In this document: piece after piece, positions 1 to 5,705 of the stretch
Layout: every line of letters begins with the position of its first letter
How positions within the stretch are numbered: the stretch's first letter is position 1
Origin: CAYMLL01 sp964390645
GTDB lineage: Bacteria > Planctomycetota > UBA8108
Length of the DNA: 5,705 bases
Reading direction: 5' to 3'
Assembly: GCA_964390645.1 (NCBI GenBank)
Contig: CAYMLL010000408.1
Location: forward strand, 1-5,705
Notes under the pieces: generated by a model
The model's input: only the letters and a program-made list of their open reading frames with translations
Databases searched by the model: none
Told to the model about the DNA's origin: nothing
Made by a program: the position numbers and the translations under genes

Positions 1-70
1 GTGGTGGTCGGTGGTGTGGCCTGGGCGCGGCCGTCCAGCCTACAAGACGGGGTGCCGCGTTCGCAACCGG

Positions 71-118
71 CGTGAGCACGGGCAAGGGTCACGCTCACGA
101 GCCGAGGTGAGCACCTCG
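71..118. repeat. Two adjacent hairpins sharing a direct repeat
   Basis: Seen in the sequence: CGTGAGC (71-77) pairs perfectly with GCTCACG (93-99), with a 15-base loop. CGAGGT (103-108) pairs perfectly with ACCTCG (113-118), with a GAGC tetraloop. The octamer GTGAGCAC occurs twice, at 72-79 and 107-114, so GCTCAC (93-98) could pair with either copy and the structures are mutually exclusive. No U-tract follows, so this is not a classic intrinsic terminator. It may be the end of an upstream transcript, since a frame-1 TGA lies at 73-75, or it may be chance in GC-rich DNA. Confidence 0.3.
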
Positions 119-481
119 ACGTCCGATCGCCCGACCACACCACACCGTCGAGCCGGAAGCGTCGGCTGCAGGAAGTGGGAGAAGGAGACCCGGAATCTTC
201 GCGGGGCGCACCTCGAAGACACCTTGTCCGTACACACGCAGCTCCTCGACGGACGACTCCGATCGCGCCACCGGGGACATCAAGAGAAGGAGCCGAAGCT
301 CCGCTCCCCGGCGAGATTCTCGGAGGCGGGCTCCGTCCGGGAGCGCCAGGATCCCGACCGATCCCGCGTCGAAGACGGACGACCGCGAGGAGCAGCCTGC
401 CGAGGGCGATTTCCGCGACGAGGCGGCGCCGAGCGCCCCGGCGAGGCCGGCGTCCGGGCTTGCACGGCGATTCTGTTCCCG

Positions 482-506
482 AGACCGTTTCCGACCCGAC
501 CGGTCT
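482..506. promoter_or_regulatory. Inverted repeat, possible operator
   Basis: AGACCG (482-487) and CGGTCT (501-506) form a perfect 6-base inverted repeat with arm centres 19 bases apart. The right arm lies within the 8-base palindrome GACCGGTC (498-505). The repeat sits 22-46 bases before the start codon of the cytochrome/DUF1553 gene, over the place where a -35 element would lie if TATGAT at 513-518 is the -10 box. That position suits a repressor or activator site. A repeat of this size can arise by chance, and no known regulator motif is recognised. Confidence 0.25.
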
Positions 507-518
507 TTCCCTTATGAT
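489..518 (+). promoter_or_regulatory. Possible promoter of the DUF1553-DUF1501 operon
   Basis: TATGAT at 513-518 matches five of six bases of the bacterial sigma-70 -10 consensus and stands out as AT-rich in a GC-rich setting. The best-placed -35 candidate, TTCCGA (489-494, 18-base spacer), matches only three of six bases, so an activator or another sigma factor might be needed. If this box is used, transcription would begin near 525, two or three bases before the ATG at 528. The transcript would then be almost leaderless, which fits the absence of a clear Shine-Dalgarno sequence ahead of this gene. This is an inference from position and consensus only. Confidence 0.3.
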
Positions 519-527
519 GGACCCTCC

Positions 528-3500
528 ATGGCGTGCTCCACCGAACCCTCCCGAACGCGGTGCCAGCGGTTCCCGAAGCCTTCTTCGCTCCTGGCCGTCA
601 TCCTGGTCGGTCTGGCGGTGCGGTCCGGGGGCGTCGCCGCCGACGTGGACTACCTCCGCGATATCAAGCCGCTTCTGCGAGCGCGCTGCTACGCGTGCCA
701 CGGCACGCTGAAGAGGAAGGCGCGGCTGCGGCTCGACACCGCCCTGGCGATCCGCGCGGGAGGCCGCGGCGGCGCTGCCGTCGAGCCGGGCGAGCCGCAG
801 GCAAGCCTGCTGATCGAACGGGTGACGGCGACGGATCCGGATGAGCGCATGCCTCCGGAGGGCCAGCCGCTGTCGCCCGAGCAGATCGACAGCCTGCGCC
901 GCTGGATCGTGGCCGGCGCGCCGGCGCCGCCCGACGAGAAGGCCGAGGCCTCCGTGGAGGAGCACTGGGCGTTTCGCCCCCCGCGCAGGACACCGACCGA
1001 CAGCACGGCGGCGAGGGTGGCGAAGAAGCCGGACGGCGAGGCTGCGCATCCGATCGACGCCCTCCTCGACGTCGAGCGTCGGCGCCACGGCATCGAGCCG
1101 CTTCCCCTCGAGGACCGCCGTCTCCTGCTGCGCCGTGTCCACCTCGACCTGGTCGGTCTGCCCCCGACGCCCCGGGAGCAGCGCGAATTCCTCGACGACG
1201 CGAGCCCGGATGCCTGGGAGCGCGTTGTCGATCGTCTGCTCGCGAGCCCACGGCACGGCGAGCGCTGGGGCCGCCACTGGATGGACGTCTGGCGCTACAC
1301 CGACTGGTACGGACTCGGCGCGCAGCTGCGCAACAGCCAGAAGCACATCTGGCGCTGGCGAGACTGGATCGTCGAGTCGCTGAACGACGACAAGGGCTAC
1401 GACCGCATGGTGCTCGAGATGCTCGCGGCCGACGAGCTCTATCCGAGCGATCCCGACGCCGTACGCGGCACCGGCTTCCTGGCGCGAAACTACTACCTCT
1501 TCAATCGCACGACGTGGCTGGACACGACGATCGAGCACACGAGCAAGGCTCTGCTCGGCCTGACGATGAACTGCGCCAAGTGCCACGACCACAAGTACGA
1601 CCCGATCACCCAGGTTGACTACTACCGCATGCGCGCGTTCTTCGAGCCACACCAGGTGCGACTCGACTCCGTGCCCGGCGAGACGGACCTCGAGAAGGAC
1701 GGGATGCCGCGCGTCTTCGACGCCCACCTAGACGCCCCCACCTACCTGCACGTCCGCGGCGATGCCAAGAGTCCGGACAGAGCCCGCCCGTTGACGCCGG
1801 GCGTGCCGGGAGTCCTCGCGTTCGCTCCGCTGGACATCGCGCGCGTGGAGCTGCCTCCGCAGGCTCACTTTCCGGCGCTGCGACCGTTCGTCCTCGAGGA
1901 TCGCCTGCGCGAGGCGGAGCGGACGATCGCGGCTTCGCGCGCCTCGCTCGTGAAAGCTCGCACTCGTCTGGCGGAGGCCATTGCACGCACGGCGGAGGCG
2001 AAGGCGGAGAAGACAGTCGCGGCCGCAGGCGCGTCGTCCGAGCCCTCGATGCTCGTCCTCGCGGACTCCTTCGAGAAGCCGCGCCCGGACCTCTGGGAGA
2101 TCGGGCCGGGCGAGTGGACGCATCGCGACGGATTCATCACGCAGAATCGCGTGTCGACCGTCCGCGCGCACCTGCGAACGCGGCAGGATCATCCCGCCGA
2201 CTTCGAGGCCCGCCTGCGATTCCGAATCACCGGCGGGAAGAAGTGGATGTCGATCGGCTTCGCGTTCGACGCCGTGGACGGCCGCGAGAAGATCGTCTAC
2301 ATGAGCGCGTTCCGGCCCGCCCCGAAGGTGCAGATCGCCTACAAGCAGCGCGCGAACATCGTCTACCCTCCGGAGGCCAGCGCGCGCCATCCGGTCGAGA
2401 AGGGCCGCGTCCACGAGCTCGGCTGCGCGGTCCGCGACCGGCTCGTCAACGTCTCGGTGGACGGCGAGCACGTCCTCGCCTACGAGCTGCCACGGGCCCG
2501 CGAGGCCGGCCGGCTCGATCTGACCGTGTTCGATGCAACGGCGGAGCTGCACTCCGTCGAGGTGCGTTCGCTCGCATCCGACATCGCTCTGCGATCGCCG
2601 AAGGGCAAGCCCGACAGCCCCGGGAGCGTCGCCGAGATGCGCCTCTCCGTCGCCGCCGCCGAGAAGACGCTCGCCGCCGCCGAGCTGCGACCGGACGCTC
2701 TGCGCGCGTCGTCTCGCGCCGACCGCGCTCGACACGCGCGCCCTCCACCGGAGGATCTCGACGAGCTTGTCCGCGAGGCGGGACGCGCCGCACGCGGGCA
2801 CGAGCTCGCGCTCGCACAGGCCGACCTCGCGAGCGCCGAGCTGGGTCTGGCGCAGGCCGACGGCAAGGCGAAGTCCGACGCCGCAAGGAAGAAGCGTGAC
2901 TCCACGGCCGCACGTCTCGAGAAGGCCGTCGAGGCCGCGTCGAGGCCGAGCGACAGCTACACCTCCCTGCGCGCCTCGCTGAAGGCGCTCGAGGGCCCCG
3001 ACGAGACCGACGACTCGCGCCGCCGGCCCTACCCCGGAGCCAGCACCGGCCGCCGCAGCGCCCTCGCTCGCTGGCTCCTCGATCCGCGCCATCCGCTGAC
3101 CGCGCGGGTCGCGGTGAACCACATCTGGATGCGTCACTTCGGGCGACCGCTCCTCGAGTCGGTCACCGACTTCGGCCGGCGTGCGTCGCGTCCGCCGCAG
3201 CAGGCGCTTCTCGACTGGCTCGCGGTCGAGCTCGTCGCGAGCGGCTGGAGCATGAAGCACCTCCACCGGATGATCGTCACGTCCGCCGCCTACCGGCTCT
3301 CCGGATCGTCGCTGAGAGCTGACGAGCTCACCCGACGGGAGGATCCGCAGAACGAGCTCTACTGGAAACGCACACCGACGCGGATGGAGTCGCAGGTGAT
3401 CCGCGACAGCCTGCTGCTTCTGGCCGGGGTTCTCGACGTCCGTCTCGGCGGCCCGACGATCGATCCTCGCGGCGAGGACCGGAACCGACGGCGCAGCATC

Positions 3501-3926
3501 TACTTCACGCAGTCACGAGACCACCAGCATCCGTTCCTGTCGATGTTCGACGACGCCGACATCCTCGCCTGCTATCGTCGCACGGAGAGCATCGTGCCGC
3601 AGCAGGCGTTGACGCTCGCCAACAGCAAGCTCGCGCTGCGTATGGCGCGCCTCATCGCCGCTCGAATTGCCGCTCGAATTGCCGCCCGGACAGCTGCCGG
3701 AAGCGACGGCGAAGAGCCACCGCACGACCGTCTCTTCGTCACCACCGCCTTCGAGGCCGTGCTGACGCGGCGGCCGAGCCCTCGCGAGATCGACGAATGT
3801 CTCAGGACGCTCGCGGCCCTTGCTGATACGATCGGTGGGCAAGGGGGCGCGGACACGCGCCGGCGCGCGCGCGAGAGCCTCGTCCACGCGCTGATCAACC
3901 ACAACGACTTCATCACCGTTCGCTGA
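528..3926 (+). CDS. Secreted PSCyt1-DUF1549-DUF1553 (PSD1) cytochrome c-like protein
   Basis: This 1132-residue exported protein has the multidomain layout typical of Planctomycetota. Residues 1-38 look like a Sec signal peptide: Arg/Lys-containing n-region, hydrophobic core LLAVILVGLAV, likely cleavage after GVAA. The PSCyt1 domain follows at about 40-130, with heme motif CYACH (54-58) and a probable distal Met108 in RMPPEG. DUF1549 spans about 173-380 and ends in a second CxxCH, CAKCHDHKYDP (349-359). A foreign-looking insert follows: charged Ala-rich helices (about 453-503), a beta-rich LamG or DUF1080-like domain (about 508-682), and more helices (about 699-805). DUF1553 covers about 843-1130, starting RRSALARWLLDPRHPLTARV and closing with the family-like ALINHNDFITVR. 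No in-frame Met lies upstream near this ATG, and the signal peptide begins directly after it. The ribosome site is weak. Its exact reaction is unknown; electron transfer linked to polysaccharide breakdown is a proposed role. The DUF1501 gene follows 33 bases downstream. Confidence 0.93.
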   Translation: MACSTEPSRTRCQRFPKPSSLLAVILVGLAVRSGGVAADVDYLRDIKPLLRARCYACHGTLKRKARLRLDTALAIRAGGRGGAAVEPGEPQASLLIERVTATDPDERMPPEGQPLSPEQIDSLRRWIVAGAPAPPDEKAEASVEEHWAFRPPRRTPTDSTAARVAKKPDGEAAHPIDALLDVERRRHGIEPLPLEDRRLLLRRVHLDLVGLPPTPREQREFLDDASPDAWERVVDRLLASPRHGERWGRHWMDVWRYTDWYGLGAQLRNSQKHIWRWRDWIVESLNDDKGYDRMVLEMLAADELYPSDPDAVRGTGFLARNYYLFNRTTWLDTTIEHTSKALLGLTMNCAKCHDHKYDPITQVDYYRMRAFFEPHQVRLDSVPGETDLEKDGMPRVFDAHLDAPTYLHVRGDAKSPDRARPLTPGVPGVLAFAPLDIARVELPPQAHFPALRPFVLEDRLREAERTIAASRASLVKARTRLAEAIARTAEAKAEKTVAAAGASSEPSMLVLADSFEKPRPDLWEIGPGEWTHRDGFITQNRVSTVRAHLRTRQDHPADFEARLRFRITGGKKWMSIGFAFDAVDGREKIVYMSAFRPAPKVQIAYKQRANIVYPPEASARHPVEKGRVHELGCAVRDRLVNVSVDGEHVLAYELPRAREAGRLDLTVFDATAELHSVEVRSLASDIALRSPKGKPDSPGSVAEMRLSVAAAEKTLAAAELRPDALRASSRADRARHARPPPEDLDELVREAGRAARGHELALAQADLASAELGLAQADGKAKSDAARKKRDSTAARLEKAVEAASRPSDSYTSLRASLKALEGPDETDDSRRRPYPGASTGRRSALARWLLDPRHPLTARVAVNHIWMRHFGRPLLESVTDFGRRASRPPQQALLDWLAVELVASGWSMKHLHRMIVTSAAYRLSGSSLRADELTRREDPQNELYWKRTPTRMESQVIRDSLLLLAGVLDVRLGGPTIDPRGEDRNRRRSIYFTQSRDHQHPFLSMFDDADILACYRRTESIVPQQALTLANSKLALRMARLIAARIAARIAARTAAGSDGEEPPHDRLFVTTAFEAVLTRRPSPREIDECLRTLAALADTIGGQGGADTRRRARESLVHALINHNDFITVR
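3654..3689 (+). repeat. Three 12-base tandem repeats coding IAAR
   Basis: Three in-frame copies of a 12-base unit run back to back: ATCGCCGCTCGA (3654-3665), ATTGCCGCTCGA (3666-3677) and ATTGCCGCCCGG (3678-3689). They encode IAAR-IAAR-IAAR at residues 1043-1054 of the DUF1553 protein. Copies one and two differ at one base, and two and three at two, which points to recent slippage duplication. The repeat lengthens a helix in the C-terminal part of the DUF1553 domain without breaking the frame. Confidence 0.85.
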
Positions 3927-3950
3927 CCGACTTCATCACCGTTCGCCGAC
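3905..3950 (+). repeat. 23-base tandem duplication across the stop codon
   Basis: Positions 3905-3927 and 3928-3950 are adjacent copies of one 23-base unit (core GACTTCATCACCGTTCGC) and differ at a single base, T3924 against C3947. That T forms the TGA stop (3924-3926) of the DUF1553 gene; the second copy has CGA there. A third, partial copy of GACTTCAT lies at 3954-3961 and supplies the first two bases of the next gene's ATG. The duplication accounts for most of the gap between the two genes. Confidence 0.9.
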
Positions 3951-3959
3951 CGAGACTTC

Positions 3960-5438
3960 ATGAACCAGCCCGAGCCTTCTTGCCCGTGCAGCCTTCCGCG
4001 CGGGAACTCCGTCGACCGGCGCGGCTTTCTCGGCGGTCTGGGCCTCGGCTTCGCCGGGGTGGCGCTCAGCGCCATCCTCCAGAAGGATCTGCGAGGCGAG
4101 GAGGCGAGGCGCTGGTCACCTCCCGACGGTCGACCCCACCATGCACCGCGAGCCAGGAGCGTCATCTGGATCTTCCTGCGCGGTGGTCTGAGCCACCTCG
4201 AGAGCTTCGACCCGAAGCCGACGCTCGACCGCTACGCCGGCAAGACGATCGCCGGCACGCCGTTCAAGAGCGTGCAGGATCCCGAGCTGCTGAAGAGGGT
4301 GCGTGTCGTCGTCGTCAACGACGCCAACGGCAAGCAGCGCAACAAGCTCTACCCGACGCAGATCGGCTTCCGGCGCCACGGCGAGTGCGGCACGCCCGTC
4401 AGCGACTGGTTCCCTCACATCGGGAGCTGCGCCGATCAGATCTCGGTGGTACGGTCGATGTGGACCAGCGACGACAACCACGGAGCGCAGGTACAGTTCC
4501 ACTCGGGCCGGCACATGCTCGACGAGCGTGTGCCGACGATCGGCGCCTGGGTGAACTACGGTCTCGGAACGCTGAACGAGAACCTGCCCCAGTTCATCAA
4601 CATGGGGCCGCGGTACTTCGACGTTCGCGACGGTCACTACCTCGGCCCCGCGTTCGACTCGGTGCCGCTGAAGATCGATCCGCAGAAGCCGCTCCCCTTC
4701 GCCCGACCCGAGCTCGACATCTCCCACGAGGAGCAGCGACTCGGCTTCGACCTCGTCGACCGGCTCAACCGGCTGACCGCCGAGCGCTACCCCGAGGACG
4801 ACGACCTCGCCGCGAGGATCAAGTCGTACGAGCTCGCCTTCCGCATGCAGACCGCGGTGCCCGAGGTCGTGAACTTCGACAGCGAGAGCGCGACGACCCG
4901 GCGACTCTACGGACTCGACGACAAGACGACGCGCCCCTTCGCCATGCAGCTGCTCGCAGCGCGGCGATTCGTCGAGCGCGGGGTGCGCTTCATCCAGATC
5001 CAGCACGGTAGCGGGGCGGCGGGATCCTGGGATGCGCACTCCGCTCTGAAGGCGAACCACTCGAAGCTCGCGCCGCAGGTCGACCGACCCGTCGCGGGTC
5101 TGCTGCGCGACCTCGGCGCGCGCGGCCTGCTCGACGCGCCCATCGTCGTGTTCGCGACCGAGTTCGGCCGCACGCCCGGCTCCCAGTCGGGCAACGGTCG
5201 CGACCACCACCCCTACGGGTTCTCCGTATGGCTGGCCGGAGGCGGCATCAAGGGCGGCGTCGTCCACGGCGCAACCGACGAGATCGGCTTCCACGCCACC
5301 GAGAGCCCGCACTACGTCACCGATGTCCACGCGACGCTGATGCATCTACTGGGCCTCGACGCGCGCCGGCTCGAGCTGCCGCAGCACAAGCGCCTCGAGC
5401 AGGACTTCGGAAGCCCGATCCGCGAGATCATCGCCTGA
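3960..5438 (+). CDS. DUF1501 family protein with Tat signal
   Basis: This 492-residue protein matches the DUF1501 family (PF07394), which is related in fold to alkaline phosphatases and sulfatases. The start is supported by a twin-arginine signal just inside it: DRRGFLG at 19-25, followed by a hydrophobic stretch to about residue 40. Export folded through the Tat system, possibly with bound metal, is therefore likely. Family-like motifs in order are LRGGLSHLESFDPKP (73-87), DDNHGAQVQFHSGRHM (171-186), SWDAHSALKANH (356-367), ATEFGRTP (399-406), GRDHHPYGFSVWLAGGGIKG (413-432) and HYVTDVHATLMHLLGLD (451-467). The Asp, His and Glu residues in these are candidate metal or active-site positions, but I cannot assign them individually. 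Cysteines 8 and 10 precede the Tat motif. No strong Shine-Dalgarno site is visible; a GAG lies five bases before the ATG, so translation may be coupled to the gene upstream. Length is usual for the family. Substrate unknown. Confidence 0.93.
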   Translation: MNQPEPSCPCSLPRGNSVDRRGFLGGLGLGFAGVALSAILQKDLRGEEARRWSPPDGRPHHAPRARSVIWIFLRGGLSHLESFDPKPTLDRYAGKTIAGTPFKSVQDPELLKRVRVVVVNDANGKQRNKLYPTQIGFRRHGECGTPVSDWFPHIGSCADQISVVRSMWTSDDNHGAQVQFHSGRHMLDERVPTIGAWVNYGLGTLNENLPQFINMGPRYFDVRDGHYLGPAFDSVPLKIDPQKPLPFARPELDISHEEQRLGFDLVDRLNRLTAERYPEDDDLAARIKSYELAFRMQTAVPEVVNFDSESATTRRLYGLDDKTTRPFAMQLLAARRFVERGVRFIQIQHGSGAAGSWDAHSALKANHSKLAPQVDRPVAGLLRDLGARGLLDAPIVVFATEFGRTPGSQSGNGRDHHPYGFSVWLAGGGIKGGVVHGATDEIGFHATESPHYVTDVHATLMHLLGLDARRLELPQHKRLEQDFGSPIREIIA

Positions 5439-5452
5439 GAGGCGATCCGCGG
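5420..5452 (+). terminator. GC-rich hairpin over the DUF1501 stop codon
   Basis: ATCGCCT (5430-5436) and AGGCGAT (5440-5446) form a perfect 7-base stem with a three-base loop, and the TGA stop codon (5436-5438) sits at its tip. CCGCG (5420-5424) and CGCGG (5448-5452) could extend it below an asymmetric internal loop. It lies where transcription of the two-gene unit should end, facing a convergent gene. No U-tract follows, so it is only a candidate terminator or 3'-end stabilising structure. Confidence 0.35.
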
Positions 5453-5461
5453 CGCGCGCTC

Positions 5462-5482
5462 GTGCTCCCCGGAAGCGAGCAC
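5462..5482. terminator. Short inverted repeat between convergent genes
   Basis: GTGCTC (5462-5467) and GAGCAC (5477-5482) form a perfect 6-base stem with a nine-base loop in the 43-base gap between two converging genes. Its right arm reaches the last base of the minus-strand stop codon. It could act on either strand as a weak terminator, but no T-run flanks it, and a stem this short is not rare in GC-rich DNA. Confidence 0.25.
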
Positions 5483-5705
5483 TAGAGAGCCGCGAGCTCC
5501 TCGCCGAGGGCGGCGTCGAGGATGGACAGCAGCTCGTCGATGTGCTCGGCGGTCGAGACGAGCGGCGGGCCGAACGCGAGCCAGTGCGGATCGTAGCGAC
5601 AGAGGAGCCCCTTCGACAGCGCGCGCCGCCCGACGCGAACGCCGAAGGCGAGGTCCTCGGCGAAGCGCTCCCTCGTCGCCATATCGCGCACGAGCTCGAT
5701 GCCCT
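5482..5705 (-). CDS. Class III aminotransferase, C-terminal end (partial)
   Basis: The minus strand carries the last 73 complete codons of a gene that runs past the right edge of the window; its stop codon TAG is at 5484-5482. The visible tail opens with GIELVRDMATRERF and continues with GLLCRYDPHWLAFGPPLVST and HIDELLSILDAAL. The pattern of GIELV-(K/R)D, then a strand, then PPL(V/I), then an acidic IDEL helix is characteristic of the C-terminal domain of PLP-dependent class III (omega) aminotransferases. These are cytosolic enzymes that move amino groups between amines or omega-amino acids and keto acids. The catalytic lysine and PLP-binding region lie outside the window, so the substrate cannot be named. 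The GTG at 5691-5689 is an internal Val codon rather than the start, because the family match continues upstream of it. The gene converges on the DUF1501 gene, 43 bases away, and looks functionally separate. Confidence 0.88.
   Translation of the reverse strand, partial: GIELVRDMATRERFAEDLAFGVRVGRRALSKGLLCRYDPHWLAFGPPLVSTAEHIDELLSILDAALGEELAAL

Larger units (their letters stand above)
1..527. other. 5' region without a defensible gene
   Basis: I see no convincing gene in these 527 bases. Several frames stay open, but their translations are rich in Arg, Pro, Gly and Ser, have no recognisable domain and look like the chance open frames that GC-rich DNA produces. In frame 1 the window opens with 24 codons (tail reading VVVGGVAWARPSSLQDG and so on) that stop at TGA 73-75. 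This could be the C-terminus of an upstream plus-strand gene, because a hairpin lies right at that stop, but 24 residues are too few to decide. The stretch otherwise holds two hairpins near 71-118, an inverted repeat at 482-506 and a possible promoter just ahead of the first gene. It most likely serves as the intergenic and upstream control region of the following operon. Confidence 0.55.

Noticed and set aside
1..75. Frame-1 tail of an upstream gene ending at TGA 73-75
   Set aside because: A hydrophobic start and a hairpin at the stop make this possible, but 24 codons with no recognised motif are too little evidence to list as a gene.
11..517. Open frame on the plus strand ahead of the first gene (168 codons)
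   Set aside because: The translation is Arg-, Gly- and Ser-rich, with no hydrophobic core pattern or known motif, and looks like a chance open frame in GC-rich noncoding DNA.
175..711. Second open frame on the plus strand running into the first gene (178 codons)
   Set aside because: It overlaps the signal peptide and heme-binding region of the real gene in another frame and is Arg/Pro-rich with no domain.
1728..3266. Long open frame on the minus strand (512 codons) inside the cytochrome/DUF1553 gene
   Set aside because: It lies wholly opposite a well-supported domain protein. Its translation is rich in Arg, Gly, Ala and Val with no recognisable domain. Long antisense open frames are expected opposite GC-rich genes.
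4116..5345. Long open frame on the minus strand (409 codons) inside the DUF1501 gene
   Set aside because: Same reason: the plus strand carries clear family motifs throughout, and the antisense product is Val/Arg/Glu-rich without any domain or plausible start context.
5482..5691. A complete small gene starting at GTG 5691 on the minus strand
   Set aside because: The class III aminotransferase pattern (GIELV before RDMATRERF) continues upstream of that GTG to the window edge, so the gene is partial and the GTG is internal.
1..5705. CRISPR array, tRNA, rRNA or insertion sequence
   Set aside because: I saw no regularly spaced repeats, no cloverleaf with a CCA-end or T-loop signature, no rRNA-like conserved stretch, and no transposase or terminal inverted repeats.

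Overview
The window looks like a piece of chromosome from a high-GC bacterium of the Planctomycetota or a close PVC-group relative. The reason is the gene content: one large secreted protein joins a planctomycete-type cytochrome c domain (PSCyt1), a DUF1549 (PSCyt2) domain and a DUF1553 (PSD1) domain, and the next gene encodes a DUF1501 protein with a twin-arginine signal. This pair is greatly expanded in Planctomycetota and occurs more rarely elsewhere, for example in Verrucomicrobiota and Acidobacteriota, so the phylum call is an inference.

Layout. Positions 1-527 hold no gene I can defend. They contain two small hairpins near 71-118, an inverted repeat at 482-506 and a possible -10 box (TATGAT, 513-518) just before the first gene. 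Positions 528-3926 (+) encode the 1132-residue cytochrome/DUF1549/DUF1553 protein. It carries an inserted beta-rich, LamG or DUF1080-like domain flanked by long charged helical segments. Positions 3960-5438 (+) encode the 492-residue DUF1501 protein. The 33-base gap between the two genes is largely a tandem copy of the last bases of the first gene. Positions 5482-5705 (-) hold the C-terminal end of a class III aminotransferase, convergent with the pair and running off the right edge. A 43-base gap with short GC-rich hairpins separates the two transcription units.

How the genes may work together. The first two genes almost certainly form one operon. Both products carry export signals: a Sec-type signal for the cytochrome protein and a Tat signal for the DUF1501 protein. 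Both should therefore act outside the cytoplasm. DUF1501 belongs to the alkaline phosphatase/sulfatase-like fold group, and the cytochrome protein has two CxxCH motifs. A joint role in breaking down or modifying complex, perhaps sulfated, carbohydrates has been proposed for such pairs, but nothing here proves a substrate. The aminotransferase is a separate cytosolic PLP enzyme with no visible link to the pair.

No wholly new system is evident. The points most worth a second look are the tandem duplication across the stop codon, which leaves the two genes in the same frame and one base change from fusion, and the stalk-like insert in the first protein.
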